Assembly (NCBI RefSeq): GCF_002964785.1
Contig: NZ_PQCC01000006.1
Span: forward strand, 1-61,535
Direction of reading: 5' to 3'
DNA: 61,535 nt
Origin: Pseudoalteromonas sp. T1lg48
Lineage (GTDB): Bacteria > Pseudomonadota > Gammaproteobacteria > Enterobacterales > Alteromonadaceae
The notes under the pieces are model-generated. The model was not told the origin of the DNA and did no database searches. It saw nothing but the letters and a program-made list of their open reading frames with translations. This document shows, in pieces, positions 50,380-60,198 of this stretch. Made by a program: the position numbers and the translations under genes. Each line of letters begins with the position of its first letter. The first letter of the stretch is position 1.

Positions 50380-52686
50380 ATGAACACATACAGTCTACGC
50401 CGCTCTAGTCTAGCCTTAGCGATTGGGGCGGCACTCACAAGTGCACTGGCAAGCCCAACGGCCTTGGCAGAAGAAGAAGTAAAAAAAGCCGAGCTGGAAC
50501 GCATCGAGGTTACCGCCCGTAAAACGGTCGAGAACCTGCAAGAGGTGCCGGTGGCCGTGACCTCTATTGGCGCCGCGCAATTACAGGAAAACGGTATTTC
50601 GGTAATGACCGAGGTACAGCAGTTTTCACCCAACACCACCTTGCAGGCCAGCCGCGGCACAAACTCCACCATCACCGCCTTTATTCGCGGTGTAGGTCAA
50701 CAGGACCCATTATGGGGTTATGAGCCGGGTGTGGGTATCTACATCGATGATGTCTACGTAGCTCGCCCTCAGGGTGCGGTGCTGGATTTATTAGATGTCC
50801 AGCAAATTGAAGTATTACGCGGTCCACAGGGGACACTCTACGGTAAAAACACCATAGGCGGCGCGGTGAAGTATGTCACCAAGGAAATGACCGGCGATAT
50901 GACCTTTGATATCCAAGGTACGGTGGGCAGCTATAACCAAAGAGATTTGAAGATCACCGGGCAATTGCCACTGATCGATGAACAGCTCTATCTTGGTTAT
51001 GGCTTTGCTACCTTAAACCGCGACGGCTTTGGTGACTTTTTGGTCTCGGATCTGGATGGTCAGGATAAGGAAAACTACAACAAGGATCTTACTGCGGCGC
51101 GCCTGACTCTGGAGTATCGCCCCACGGAAGACCTGTTTTTCCGCCTTGGCTGGGATAAAACCGACGATGACTCGAATTCCAAGGGCGGCTACCGTTTATT
51201 ACCCAGTGTCCTGACCGAGGCCCCGGTGCCGGATGATGTCTATGACTCTTACACCAGTATGCCAACCTGGAACAAGGTGGAGTTAGAGGGCTATAGCCTG
51301 ACCGCACGCTGGGACATGAGCGACAGCACCTCGTTTAAGTATATCGGTGCCAAGCGCGACAGCTATTCGCCGACCAATATCGACTTTGATAATACCGCCT
51401 TACGTATTTTCGATGTGCCCGCCATCTACGACGACGAGCAAACCACTCACGAACTGCAGATGAACCACCAGGGCGACAACTACAAGCTGGTATCCGGCTT
51501 GTACTATTACGACGGTGAATCCTGCGGCGTATTCGATGCCATCTTAGAGGTGGGTGCGCAGCTCGATAAATTGGGCGTTGGCGTGCCACTGCCTAGCTTC
51601 ACCCGCGAAATCAGCGGTTGCAGCAACTCCACCAGCAAGGCCGCCTACATTCAGGGTAGTGTGGATTTAACCGACCAGTGGTCGTTAACTTTGGGTGCCC
51701 GTTACACCAAGGATAAGAAAGAAGCCTACGTCAATAACACCGCCCTGGTTGCCACCATCTATCCAGAATCTGGCTGGGTACCCGGCTATGAACGCCCAGA
51801 ATTTGAAGAAAACCTGGTCTTGGACGATGAAGAAGATTGGTCACGCTTTACCCCACGCGTCGGCGTCGAGTATCAATACAATAACGATATCATGTTCTTC
51901 GCCAGCTACGCCCAGGGCTTTAAATCGGGCACCTTTAATCCCCGTGCCAGTGGTCCCGAGCCCGCCGCTAACCCGGAAATCGTGGATTCTTACGAGCTGG
52001 GTATGAAGAGTGAATGGAACGACAACCTGCGCGCCAATATCACCCTGTTTTCGTTGGATCACGATGACCGCCAATATATTTCGGTACTGCCCGGCAATAG
52101 CTCGGCGGATCTCAACCAGCGCCTGGGTAATATAGGTAAGTCGTCGGCGGACGGGGTGGAAGTGGAACTAAACTATGTCGCCACCGACGCCCTGACGTTT
52201 GATGCGTCGATGGGTTATATCGACTCGGACTTCGAAGAGGTGTTAGACACGGACCCTATTAGCGGCGAGTCCTTCGATAAGTCGGATCGCTTTAGCATAT
52301 CCAACACCCCGGATCTTACCTTTAACCTGGGCGCCACCTATCGCCTGTATACGGATAACGGCGACTGGGTGTTTAACACCAACTACTACTACCGTGGCGA
52401 CTATGTGTTATTCGAAGAAGACAGCCTGTTGAGCCAGGACAGCTATGGTCTGCTCAACCTCAGCGTCAACTGGTATAGCACAGACGGTCACTGGCGTGTC
52501 GGCCTCCATGGCAAGAACTTAACGGATGAAGAATATATGATCGGTGGCTACCAGTTCGTTACCCCGGATGCTTCCGACCCCACGGATGTCAGCAAGTACA
52601 CCCCGGGACTAGGTGGCGATAACACCTTGATCGGCTACTTTGGCGACCCGCGCACCGTGTCGCTCACCGTGGGTTATAACTTCTAA
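50380..52686 (+). CDS. TonB-dependent outer-membrane receptor
   Basis: A 768-residue receptor with signal peptide (RRSSLALAIGAALTSALASP, cleavage near TALA), plug domain (RIEVTARKTVENLQEVPVAV, then IRGVGQQDP, VYVARPQGAVLDLLDVQQIE and VLRGPQGTLYGKNTIGGAV) and a 22-strand-type barrel ending in aromatic Phe (SLTVGYNF). It resembles receptors for organic nutrients rather than siderophores. Two Cys in an external loop (ESCGVF and ISGCSNS) may form a disulfide. It diverges from the 3-hydroxybutyrate operon, so its ligand may be a larger 3-hydroxybutyrate compound. Ligand unproven. Confidence 0.93.
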   Translation: MNTYSLRRSSLALAIGAALTSALASPTALAEEEVKKAELERIEVTARKTVENLQEVPVAVTSIGAAQLQENGISVMTEVQQFSPNTTLQASRGTNSTITAFIRGVGQQDPLWGYEPGVGIYIDDVYVARPQGAVLDLLDVQQIEVLRGPQGTLYGKNTIGGAVKYVTKEMTGDMTFDIQGTVGSYNQRDLKITGQLPLIDEQLYLGYGFATLNRDGFGDFLVSDLDGQDKENYNKDLTAARLTLEYRPTEDLFFRLGWDKTDDDSNSKGGYRLLPSVLTEAPVPDDVYDSYTSMPTWNKVELEGYSLTARWDMSDSTSFKYIGAKRDSYSPTNIDFDNTALRIFDVPAIYDDEQTTHELQMNHQGDNYKLVSGLYYYDGESCGVFDAILEVGAQLDKLGVGVPLPSFTREISGCSNSTSKAAYIQGSVDLTDQWSLTLGARYTKDKKEAYVNNTALVATIYPESGWVPGYERPEFEENLVLDDEEDWSRFTPRVGVEYQYNNDIMFFASYAQGFKSGTFNPRASGPEPAANPEIVDSYELGMKSEWNDNLRANITLFSLDHDDRQYISVLPGNSSADLNQRLGNIGKSSADGVEVELNYVATDALTFDASMGYIDSDFEEVLDTDPISGESFDKSDRFSISNTPDLTFNLGATYRLYTDNGDWVFNTNYYYRGDYVLFEEDSLLSQDSYGLLNLSVNWYSTDGHWRVGLHGKNLTDEEYMIGGYQFVTPDASDPTDVSKYTPGLGGDNTLIGYFGDPRTVSLTVGYNF

Positions 52687-52702
52687 TCCCATCTGCTATA
52701 CC

Positions 52703-52741
52703 AAGGCGACCGGCCGTCCCCCGGTTTCAAACGGTCGCCTT
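52703..52741 (+). terminator. Terminator after the TonB receptor gene
   Basis: 10-bp stem AAGGCGACCG/CGGTCGCCTT (52703-52712 and 52732-52741) with a 19-base loop, followed by TTCTCTT. It starts 17 bases past the receptor stop and separates it from crbR. Confidence 0.82.
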
Positions 52742-52819
52742 TCTCTTATGCAACTTACCGCAGGCCCTTGCCGCGACTAACAAAATCCCCTATAACGAGG
52801 GACATGGAGTCAACTTAGG

Positions 52820-53476
52820 ATGCCCAGTGTGCAAGCCATTATCGCCGATGATCACCCGTTATTTCGCAGCGCCCTAAAACAGGCCGCCGCCCAGGCCATG
52901 GCCGATGAGCCAATTTTAGAAGCCAGCGATCTATCGGAGCTGTTCAGTGCCCTTATCGCCCACCCGGAGATTGAGCTGGTGTTTTTAGATCTCACCATTC
53001 CCGGCGCCCAGGGTTTGGAAGGCTTGGCACGACTGCGCAATCAATACCCAGATATTCTGGTGATCATGGTCTCCGCCAATGAACATCCCAGCATTATTGA
53101 ACAAGCCATGGCGCTCGGTGCCAGCGCCTATATTCCCAAGTCTTCATCCCTGGAGGTGATCAGCGAAGCCATCGCTCAGGTTATCGAAGGGGAAAACTGG
53201 CTGCCACCGCAAACGGAAATTTGCACCGACGTTAACAGTGAACAGGCCCAGTTTGCCCGTAACCTGGAAAAGCTGACGCCACAGCAGTATCGGGTACTGA
53301 GCATGATCGCCGATGGCATGCTCAATAAGCAGATCGCCTATGCCATGTCGATTCAGGAAACCACCATTAAGCAGCATGTCTCGGCCATTTTGAAAAAGCT
53401 CAATGTCTACAACCGCACCCAGGCGGGGATTTTATTCAAGCAAATGGCCACGGTAGCCGAAAGTGAAGAAGCCTGA
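52820..53476 (+). CDS. crbR: LuxR-type response regulator, CrbR-like
   Basis: A 218-residue NarL/LuxR-family regulator. Receiver domain: acidic pair D10-D11, phospho-acceptor D57 (VFLDLTIPGAQG), Lys in AYIPKSSSLE. The DNA-binding domain (about residues 150-210) has the LTPQQYRVLSMIADGMLNKQ signature. It pairs with the convergent SLC5-fused kinase gene; in Vibrio and Pseudomonas the equivalent CrbS-CrbR (MxtR-ErdR) pair activates acetyl-CoA synthetase and acetate use. Its stop codon is the edge of a short inverted-repeat element. Confidence 0.85.
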   Translation: MPSVQAIIADDHPLFRSALKQAAAQAMADEPILEASDLSELFSALIAHPEIELVFLDLTIPGAQGLEGLARLRNQYPDILVIMVSANEHPSIIEQAMALGASAYIPKSSSLEVISEAIAQVIEGENWLPPQTEICTDVNSEQAQFARNLEKLTPQQYRVLSMIADGMLNKQIAYAMSIQETTIKQHVSAILKKLNVYNRTQAGILFKQMATVAESEEA

Positions 53477-53642
53477 ATTGTAGGTCGGGATTTTATCCCG
53501 ACACAAAGGGCATATTATCGTTGTAAGTTGGCCTTTACCGCTAAAGATGACGGGAGTAGAGCAATGCGGGAGCACATTGCCGATAAGGCCTACAAAAGGG
53601 CAGGAGTCTCGCTTTGTCGGCGCAAAGCACCGACCTACAATT
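53476..53642. repeat. 167-bp MITE-like element with 13-bp terminal inverted repeats
   Basis: AATTGTAGGTCGG (53476-53488) and CCGACCTACAATT (53630-53642) are perfect terminal inverted repeats. Inside are a GTCGGGA/TCCCGAC hairpin at the left and a GTCGG...CCGAC palindrome at the right. It fills the whole space between convergent crbR and crbS. The last three codons of crbS, including its TAG stop, lie in the right repeat. A 25-base part recurs at 40794-40818. Confidence 0.75.
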
Positions 53643-56600
53643 TAACCTGCTCCTGATTCGCCTTTAAGCGCTTTAACATCCGCTTTAATGCCGGTGTTTT
53701 TAACGGCTTATACAGCAAGGGATAACCACAATCGCTGACGCGCTCACGAATGGCCTCGTCATGGTTGGCGGTGTTGATCACGATGGCCATCTCCTCCAGA
53801 CCCAGAGCCTGGATCACCTGCAAACCGGTGACGCCATCATCGAGCTGGTAGTCGGCAATCAGAATATCCGCCTCACTGCTTTGCACTAATTCGGCCAACT
53901 GCACCTGATCCTTGGCCAACGCCACGCTACATCCCCAATTCTGGAGCACCTGAGACAGCGCCTGTAACACGTTATCGTCATTGTCGAGCAGCCAGATGCG
54001 CAGACCTGCCAGTTGATTATCTTGACCCTTGTGTTCGCTCGGTGTTGGCACCGCGCTGTGCGGCTGACTATAACATGGCAGTGTCAGGGTAAACTGGGTG
54101 CCCTGGCCGAGTTGTGAGCCCAGGGTCATATTGATCTCCAGGGCGGCACAGATACGCTTACTAATGGCCAGTCCCAAACCCAGGCCCTGTGCCTGCTCTT
54201 TGCCCTGCAACTGTTTGAATTCCTCAAAGATCAGCTCCTGATCTTGCTTAGCGATGCCGGCTCCGGTGTCTTCCACCATAATGGACAGCTGCTGCCCATG
54301 ACACTCGCAGAGCACCCGGATTTCGCCCTGCTCAGTATAGCGAATAGCGTTACTCAACAGGTTGCTCAACACCCTCTTAAGCAGCGCCTTGTCCGTTTTC
54401 ACCATCACCTCGGCGCCTTGCAGACGAAACCCCAGGCCCTTGTCTTTGGCCAGGGCTCCGTATTCATTGGCAAGGGGCTGCAACAAGCTGGCCAAGGAGA
54501 AGTCGGTGCTGTTGATTTTAAAGGAGCCGGACTCCAGCTTGGTTAGCTGTAAGATGCTCGACAATAAATCCTCGGCACTGGCCAGGGAGTTGCGAATATT
54601 CTCGGCCAGCTCAGCCAATTCCGAGCCTTGGGCCTTGTCGCTCATTAGCGAGCAAAACAGGCTGGCGGCATTAAAGGGCTGTAACAGATCATGACTGGCG
54701 GCGGCGAAAAACCGGGTCTTACTTTCCGTGGCTAATTCCGCCTCCCGCTTGGCCGCCACCAGGGCGTGGTTGGTGGCTACCAGCTCGCTGGTACGGGCGG
54801 CGATTTTTTCTTCCAGATTCAGGTTTGCCAGCTCTAACTCGCGCTGCTGTTGCACAAAGTCGCTGATGTCCGTATAGGTGGTTACGAAGCCGCCGCCGGG
54901 CAAGGGGTTTCCCTGCATCTCGAAGACCCGGCCATCGTTGTGCTCACGGCGATATTTATAGGCGCTGCCACGGCGTAGGTGGGCGATGCGCTTGCTCACC
55001 TCCGCCTCGATTTGCAGGCATTCAAACAAACCGCGCTCGGCATTAAAGCGGATCAGCTCGGCCACCGGTCGCCCCACCGCCAGCATGTCTTTTGGATAGG
55101 CAAACATCTCCTGATAGCCCTGATTCCAGGCCACCAGTTTGAGATCGCTGTCTACCACGCTAATGCCCTGCTCTATGTTTTCTATGGTGGCCTGCAACAG
55201 ATCCCGGTTAAAGCGCAGTACCTGAGAGGCCTCATCGACAAACTCCGCCACCTGCTCAAAGGGCTGGCGTTTTTCATCCTTAGCCACATCGAGGATCAGC
55301 CGCGCCGAGGCGCCACCGACCAGGGCCGACATTTCCCGCTCAACCCGCTCTTCCACTGCGGCGGGAGCCTGATTTTTCCAAAGATTACGGGCGGCGGGAA
55401 AGTATTGTTCTACCAGCTCGGCGGCACGATCCGGTTCGCTAAAACGTTGTAATAGCAGCGCCAGCTCTTGATAGCTAAGGGCGATATTGGCGTCACGCTC
55501 TTCTACGCCACGCAAAATAAACTTATTGCTTTGCAGGCGCTCGGCCAGCTGCGCCGCACTGATAAAGGGCACCAAGAGATAAACCAGGGTGTTCACCCCC
55601 AACGACAGCAGCACGGCTTGGGTTAGGGGCTCCAGACCAAGAGCAAATAGGTTGTTCGGTGCCAGCCAGGCCAGTTGCCACGGTCCCTCGTTAAGCCAGG
55701 CGGCCTCGCCATACAGGGCGGAATACACACTCGGTAGCAACAGGGTGTAAAACCAAATTGCCGAGCCACTTAAAATTCCCAGCTGGGCGCCGCGACACGA
55801 GGCCTTGGACCACCACAGGCCGATGATCATCGCCGGCGCAAACTGGGCCACCAGGGTAAAAGACATCAGGCCCATATTGGCCAGGGTATTGCCTTCGGCC
55901 AGCACCCGATGGCTGGCATAGCTCAGCAGCAGGACAGCGACTATCACCAGGCGCCGCGCCTGCAGCAATTTAAACTTGGAGAGGCCGCGATGGGATGAGC
56001 TCAGCTGCGAGCGGCGCAGCAAAAACTGGTTGATAAAGTCGTTGGTGATCATGATAGACAAGACTATGGTGGAGACGATCACCATACTGGTTGCCGCAGA
56101 AAAGCCCCCTAAAAAGGCCAACAGCGACACCCAGGGCGCCTCTGCGGCTATGGGCAGGGCCAGCACAAAAGTGTCGTAGCCGACATCCTGCCCCTGAAAA
56201 TACACTAAACCCGCATAGGCAATGGGCAGGATAAAGAGATTGATCAACAACAGGTAAAGGGGGAACAACCAGCGCGAGGTAGCCAGTTGCTGCTCGTTAT
56301 CATGCTCAATAAAAGCGGTATGAAACTGACGTGGTAAACACAAGGTCGCCCAATAAGCCGAGCAACACATGCACCCAATACACATAACCCGGACTGGCGG
56401 TGGTTTGCATCTGCGCCGCTATCTCTTGCTGTTGCGCCGCCGCAAAAATAGCCTGGGGCGAGTCAAATAACCCAAAGCAAATAAATAAACCAACGCCGAC
56501 AAAGGCGAGCAACTTGACCACGGACTCAAAGGCGATGGAGGCCATCAAGCCCGGATTGTGTTCACTGGGGCGCACCCGCCGCGCCCCGAATAAAATGGCA

Positions 56601-57103
56601 AACAGGGCCAGGGTCAGGGTGATATAAAAGGTGCTGTCTTGATAGAAATAGTCGTTTTTCCCGCGCTCCACCTCGGTCAACATGGCGATACTGGCACTGG
56701 TGGCATTTAGCTGCAGGGCGATATAGGGCACGATGGCGATCACCGAGATCAGCGACACCAGGCCGGACAAACGGGACGACTGACCGTAACGGGTGGCAAG
56801 AAAGTCGGCCATGGAGGTGAGTTGCTGCTGGCGACAAATGGTGGCAATACGAGTATAAATTTGCCAACCAAAAACAAACAATAGGATGGTGCCGGTATAG
56901 GTAGGAGCCAGCCACCAGCCGTTATTGGCGGCCTGCGCGGTAGTGCCGTAAAACGCCCAGGAGGTGCAGTAGACCCCCAAAGACAAGCCATAGATCCAGC
57001 CACTGGAACGATTGTTGCTGAACTTATCCGCATACCAGGCCACGGCGAATAACACCCCGAGGTAGGCCAGGGCAATCACGCTTATCACACCAATAGAGAA
57101 CAT
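53635..57103 (-). CDS. crbS: SLC5-fused hybrid sensor histidine kinase, CrbS-like, frameshifted in this sequence
   Basis: Expected 1155 residues. Order: SLC5/PutP-like sodium:solute symporter domain (about residues 1-500, starting MFSIGVISVIALAYLGVLFA), PAS-like region (NIEQGISVVDSDLKLVAWNQ), coiled coil, kinase with H-box FFAAASHDLLQPFNAASLF, N-box LLSNAIRYTEQG and VEDTGAGI, then a receiver (IWLLDNDDNV, LIADYQLDDG). One extra G in a GGG run (CCC at 56349-56351 on plus) splits it into two frames that overlap at 56306-56385; removing one base restores 3468 nt. The gene faces crbR. Most likely a sequence error. Confidence 0.88.
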
Positions 57104-57233
57104 AACGGGCTAATTTATTATTGTTTTCTCATAATCATAACGGTTACTGTATGTAAAAACACCACTGACTTTAGTGTTACCTCGGCCCGCGCAACCTGGG
57201 TCTGCACACACGGACGTTAATGAGCAACCAGCC

Positions 57234-60182
57234 ATGATAAAAAAACTAATAAGCTGCTTTGCACTAACCCTGCTGCTGCTTAGCCAAGCCACCCTGGCCC
57301 AGTACCAGATCACCCCGGCGGCCAACTGGGTGCAGCCCCTGCCCCTGACTTCGCTCGATAGCGAACAGGTACCGATAGAGAATATTGCCGACGGCACCTA
57401 TTACCGCCTGCTCGACGATCAGTTTCAGGTCGATGCCGAGGGGAAGACCAGCCACTATATTCGCTATGTGATGCTGGCCACCAACCAAACAGGCGTCGAG
57501 GGTATGTCACAACTTAACCTCGACTACAACCCCAGTTATCAACGCATCGAACTTCATCATTTACAGGTGATCCGCGATGGCCTGGTCATCGATAAACTCG
57601 CCAGTGCCCAGCTCAAGTTGCTGCAACGGGAATTGGACGCCGACAAACTGATTTATGACGGTAGCCAAACCCTGAATATCATTCTCGACGATATTCGCCC
57701 CGGCGATACCCTTGACTACGCCTTTACCCGAGTGGGCCGCAACCCCATCTATCAGGGCTTGTTTAGCTACACAGGGCAATTTAACTGGAGCGTTCCCGTG
57801 GCGCAGCAACAACTGCGTATCCTCTGGCAAAAAGACACGCCCCTGCAAGTACATCAGCGTCAAGGTGAATTGCCTATCACCCGCAGTCAAACAGCCGCGG
57901 GCATGGAATACAAGGTGAGTGCCACTGCGCTGCCAACCAAGCGTTATGACTCGCAAACCCCCTCTTGGTACGACCCCTATAATCTGGTGTTTTTCACCGA
58001 ATTTGCCTCTTGGCAACAGGTGGTCGACTGGGCCTTGCCCATGTATCAAAAGGCCTTATCCAGTGATGCCAGCGTGGAGAATATCGCCGCGCAAATCCGC
58101 AGTGAACATGCCAGCATAGAAGCACAGGTAGGAGCCGCGCTAAAGTACACTCAGGATGAAATTCGTTATTTGGGCCTGGAAATGGGCAGTAATTCCCATC
58201 AACCCACCGCGGCGGATGAAACCCTGCGCCTGCGTTATGGCGACTGTAAAGATAAGACCGTGGTACTCATGAGTATACTCCGGGCCCTGGGTATCGAATC
58301 GCACCCGGCACTGGTCAACACCGAGCTTAACAAGGGGTTGGCGGAGATTCCGCCGGCCTCCAATCGTTTTGACCATGTACTGGTAACCTTGGAGCATCAG
58401 GGGCAGCGCTATTGGCTCGACCCCACCACCGGCTACCAAACCGGCACCTTAGATAATCTTAGCGAACCAAATTTTGGCTATGCCCTGATCGTAAAAGAAG
58501 GCGAGCAGTCTCTCACCAGTATGGTCAAACCCGAGACCCGCCTTCATCGCAGCATTGTCGAGCGCTACGAGCTGCCCCAGACAAAGAACGACTACGCCCT
58601 GTTTTCGGTGCAATCGACCTTTAGTGACTCCGACGCCATAGATAAACGCCAGGAGCTGGCCAACAAAGGCCTGCAAGGTGCCCAGGAAAATTACACCAAC
58701 TATTATCAAAACTATTTTGCCGGCACCGAGCCCACTCAGTTACCGCGCGTAGAGGAAGGCCTGCAGCAGGGCGAAATCACGGTGAAAGAGTATTATCGCA
58801 TCGGCGATTTTTGGCAAAGTGAGGACGATGGCCTGCATGCCTATTTCTACGCCGATGATATTCAAAATGCCATCTATGAGCCCGAGGTAAAATCCCGCAC
58901 CAGCCCGCTGTTTTTACGTCATCCTTACAATGTCGATTACCGCATTGAGGTGCACCTGAATGAACATGACTGGCATTTTAATAATGCCAATGAGCAAATA
59001 GACAACCCGTTTTACCGCCTCGATAGCCAGGTTCGCTTCGAGGATAATGTGCTGATCCTGAGCTATCAGTTCCGCAGCAAGGTCGATCATGTCACGCCAC
59101 AGCAGGTGGACGCCTATTTAGCGGCCCGTAAAGAGCTGTTGGCGGCCACCAATTATGGGATTCGCCAGGGGCCAAGCAACACTGACTCAAACGACGGTGG
59201 CGATCTCGCCATAAATGCACTGATCGCTTATGTACTAAGCGTGATTTTGGTGCTCACCATCTTTATTACCCTGTGGCGTATCGAAGCGAGTAAGCGCCCA
59301 AGCTTTGCCGATCAGCGCTACTTCCCTGTTAGCAGCGCCAAGTTTTATCTCTATTCGGTGATCAGCTTGGGCATTTTCCCGTTTTATTGGTGCTATAAAA
59401 ACTGGCAGTTTATTCAGCGGCAAAATGATGAGGCCATGATGCCCATCGCTCGCGGCTTCTTCGCCTGGATTTGGTTTTACCCGCTTTACGCCCGCTTCTA
59501 TGACGACAGCGAACAACAAGGCACACGACGCTTTTTACCGCCAAAATGGCTGGCAGTGGTGCTCGCTATTATCGTTGTCGCCTTACACCTGCTGGTCTCG
59601 TTGGAAACGCATTGGCTGCTGGGGCAATTACTTTGGCCTCTGCCTTGGCTGCCGCTGGTCAGCTACACAGCACGCCTAAATAAAGACCAAGAAGCGCTGC
59701 GCTACCATAGTCATTGGCGTCCTCGTCAATTGCTGCTGCTGGTTATTTTCCTGCCTTTATTAATGATTAACTCAGCTTATGATCTTGGCCTCACTCCTAG
59801 CCTGGAGGTGATCCCCGGCGATAAGCTATGGCAGCATGATAAGCACTTTATGGTGCGCCAGGGTCTGCTCGACAGCCATGAGCGACTGATTTATTTCTAC
59901 TCCGATGCCACCTGGAATATTCGCAATGACGGCAACGGCGTGACCGAGCAGGGAGTGTTTAGCTACTACCGGGATAACGGCCAACTCCAAAAAGAGCGGG
60001 CGGCCTATGTCGATATCGCCGATGTAAAAACCAGCTTTGCCGATGATTCATCCGGCTATACAGTGGTGGACATTGAGCGCATGGACGGCAGCAGCTTTAG
60101 GCTAATCCTATCCGCGGAAGAAGGTGGCGACAGCCGTTTCGTCAACGAACTAAAGCGCCGCTGGCAGTTACATCGCCTGTAA
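57234..60182 (+). CDS. DUF3857/transglutaminase-like membrane protein with C-terminal multi-pass domain
   Basis: A 982-residue protein with signal peptide (MIKKLISCFALTLLLLSQAT). Residues about 20-300 are DUF3857-like. A transglutaminase-like core follows with apparent triad C338 (RYGDCKDKT), H381 (FDHVLV) and D396 (WLDPTTG). A membrane helix near residue 670 leads to a second part with KFYLYSVISLGIFPFYWCYK, a DUF4234-like motif, and several more membrane helices, then a C-terminal soluble region. The first half should be periplasmic. Substrate unknown. I chose the ATG that starts the signal peptide; upstream frame has no such feature. Confidence 0.85.
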   Translation: MIKKLISCFALTLLLLSQATLAQYQITPAANWVQPLPLTSLDSEQVPIENIADGTYYRLLDDQFQVDAEGKTSHYIRYVMLATNQTGVEGMSQLNLDYNPSYQRIELHHLQVIRDGLVIDKLASAQLKLLQRELDADKLIYDGSQTLNIILDDIRPGDTLDYAFTRVGRNPIYQGLFSYTGQFNWSVPVAQQQLRILWQKDTPLQVHQRQGELPITRSQTAAGMEYKVSATALPTKRYDSQTPSWYDPYNLVFFTEFASWQQVVDWALPMYQKALSSDASVENIAAQIRSEHASIEAQVGAALKYTQDEIRYLGLEMGSNSHQPTAADETLRLRYGDCKDKTVVLMSILRALGIESHPALVNTELNKGLAEIPPASNRFDHVLVTLEHQGQRYWLDPTTGYQTGTLDNLSEPNFGYALIVKEGEQSLTSMVKPETRLHRSIVERYELPQTKNDYALFSVQSTFSDSDAIDKRQELANKGLQGAQENYTNYYQNYFAGTEPTQLPRVEEGLQQGEITVKEYYRIGDFWQSEDDGLHAYFYADDIQNAIYEPEVKSRTSPLFLRHPYNVDYRIEVHLNEHDWHFNNANEQIDNPFYRLDSQVRFEDNVLILSYQFRSKVDHVTPQQVDAYLAARKELLAATNYGIRQGPSNTDSNDGGDLAINALIAYVLSVILVLTIFITLWRIEASKRPSFADQRYFPVSSAKFYLYSVISLGIFPFYWCYKNWQFIQRQNDEAMMPIARGFFAWIWFYPLYARFYDDSEQQGTRRFLPPKWLAVVLAIIVVALHLLVSLETHWLLGQLLWPLPWLPLVSYTARLNKDQEALRYHSHWRPRQLLLLVIFLPLLMINSAYDLGLTPSLEVIPGDKLWQHDKHFMVRQGLLDSHERLIYFYSDATWNIRNDGNGVTEQGVFSYYRDNGQLQKERAAYVDIADVKTSFADDSSGYTVVDIERMDGSSFRLILSAEEGGDSRFVNELKRRWQLHRL

Positions 60183-60198
60183 CGCTCTGGGGGCGCGG

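Noticed and set aside
53635..57103. Reading the kinase region as two separate genes, a transporter fragment and a kinase
   Set aside because: The two parts join at a conserved position after removal of one base and give the standard length of SLC5-fused kinases.
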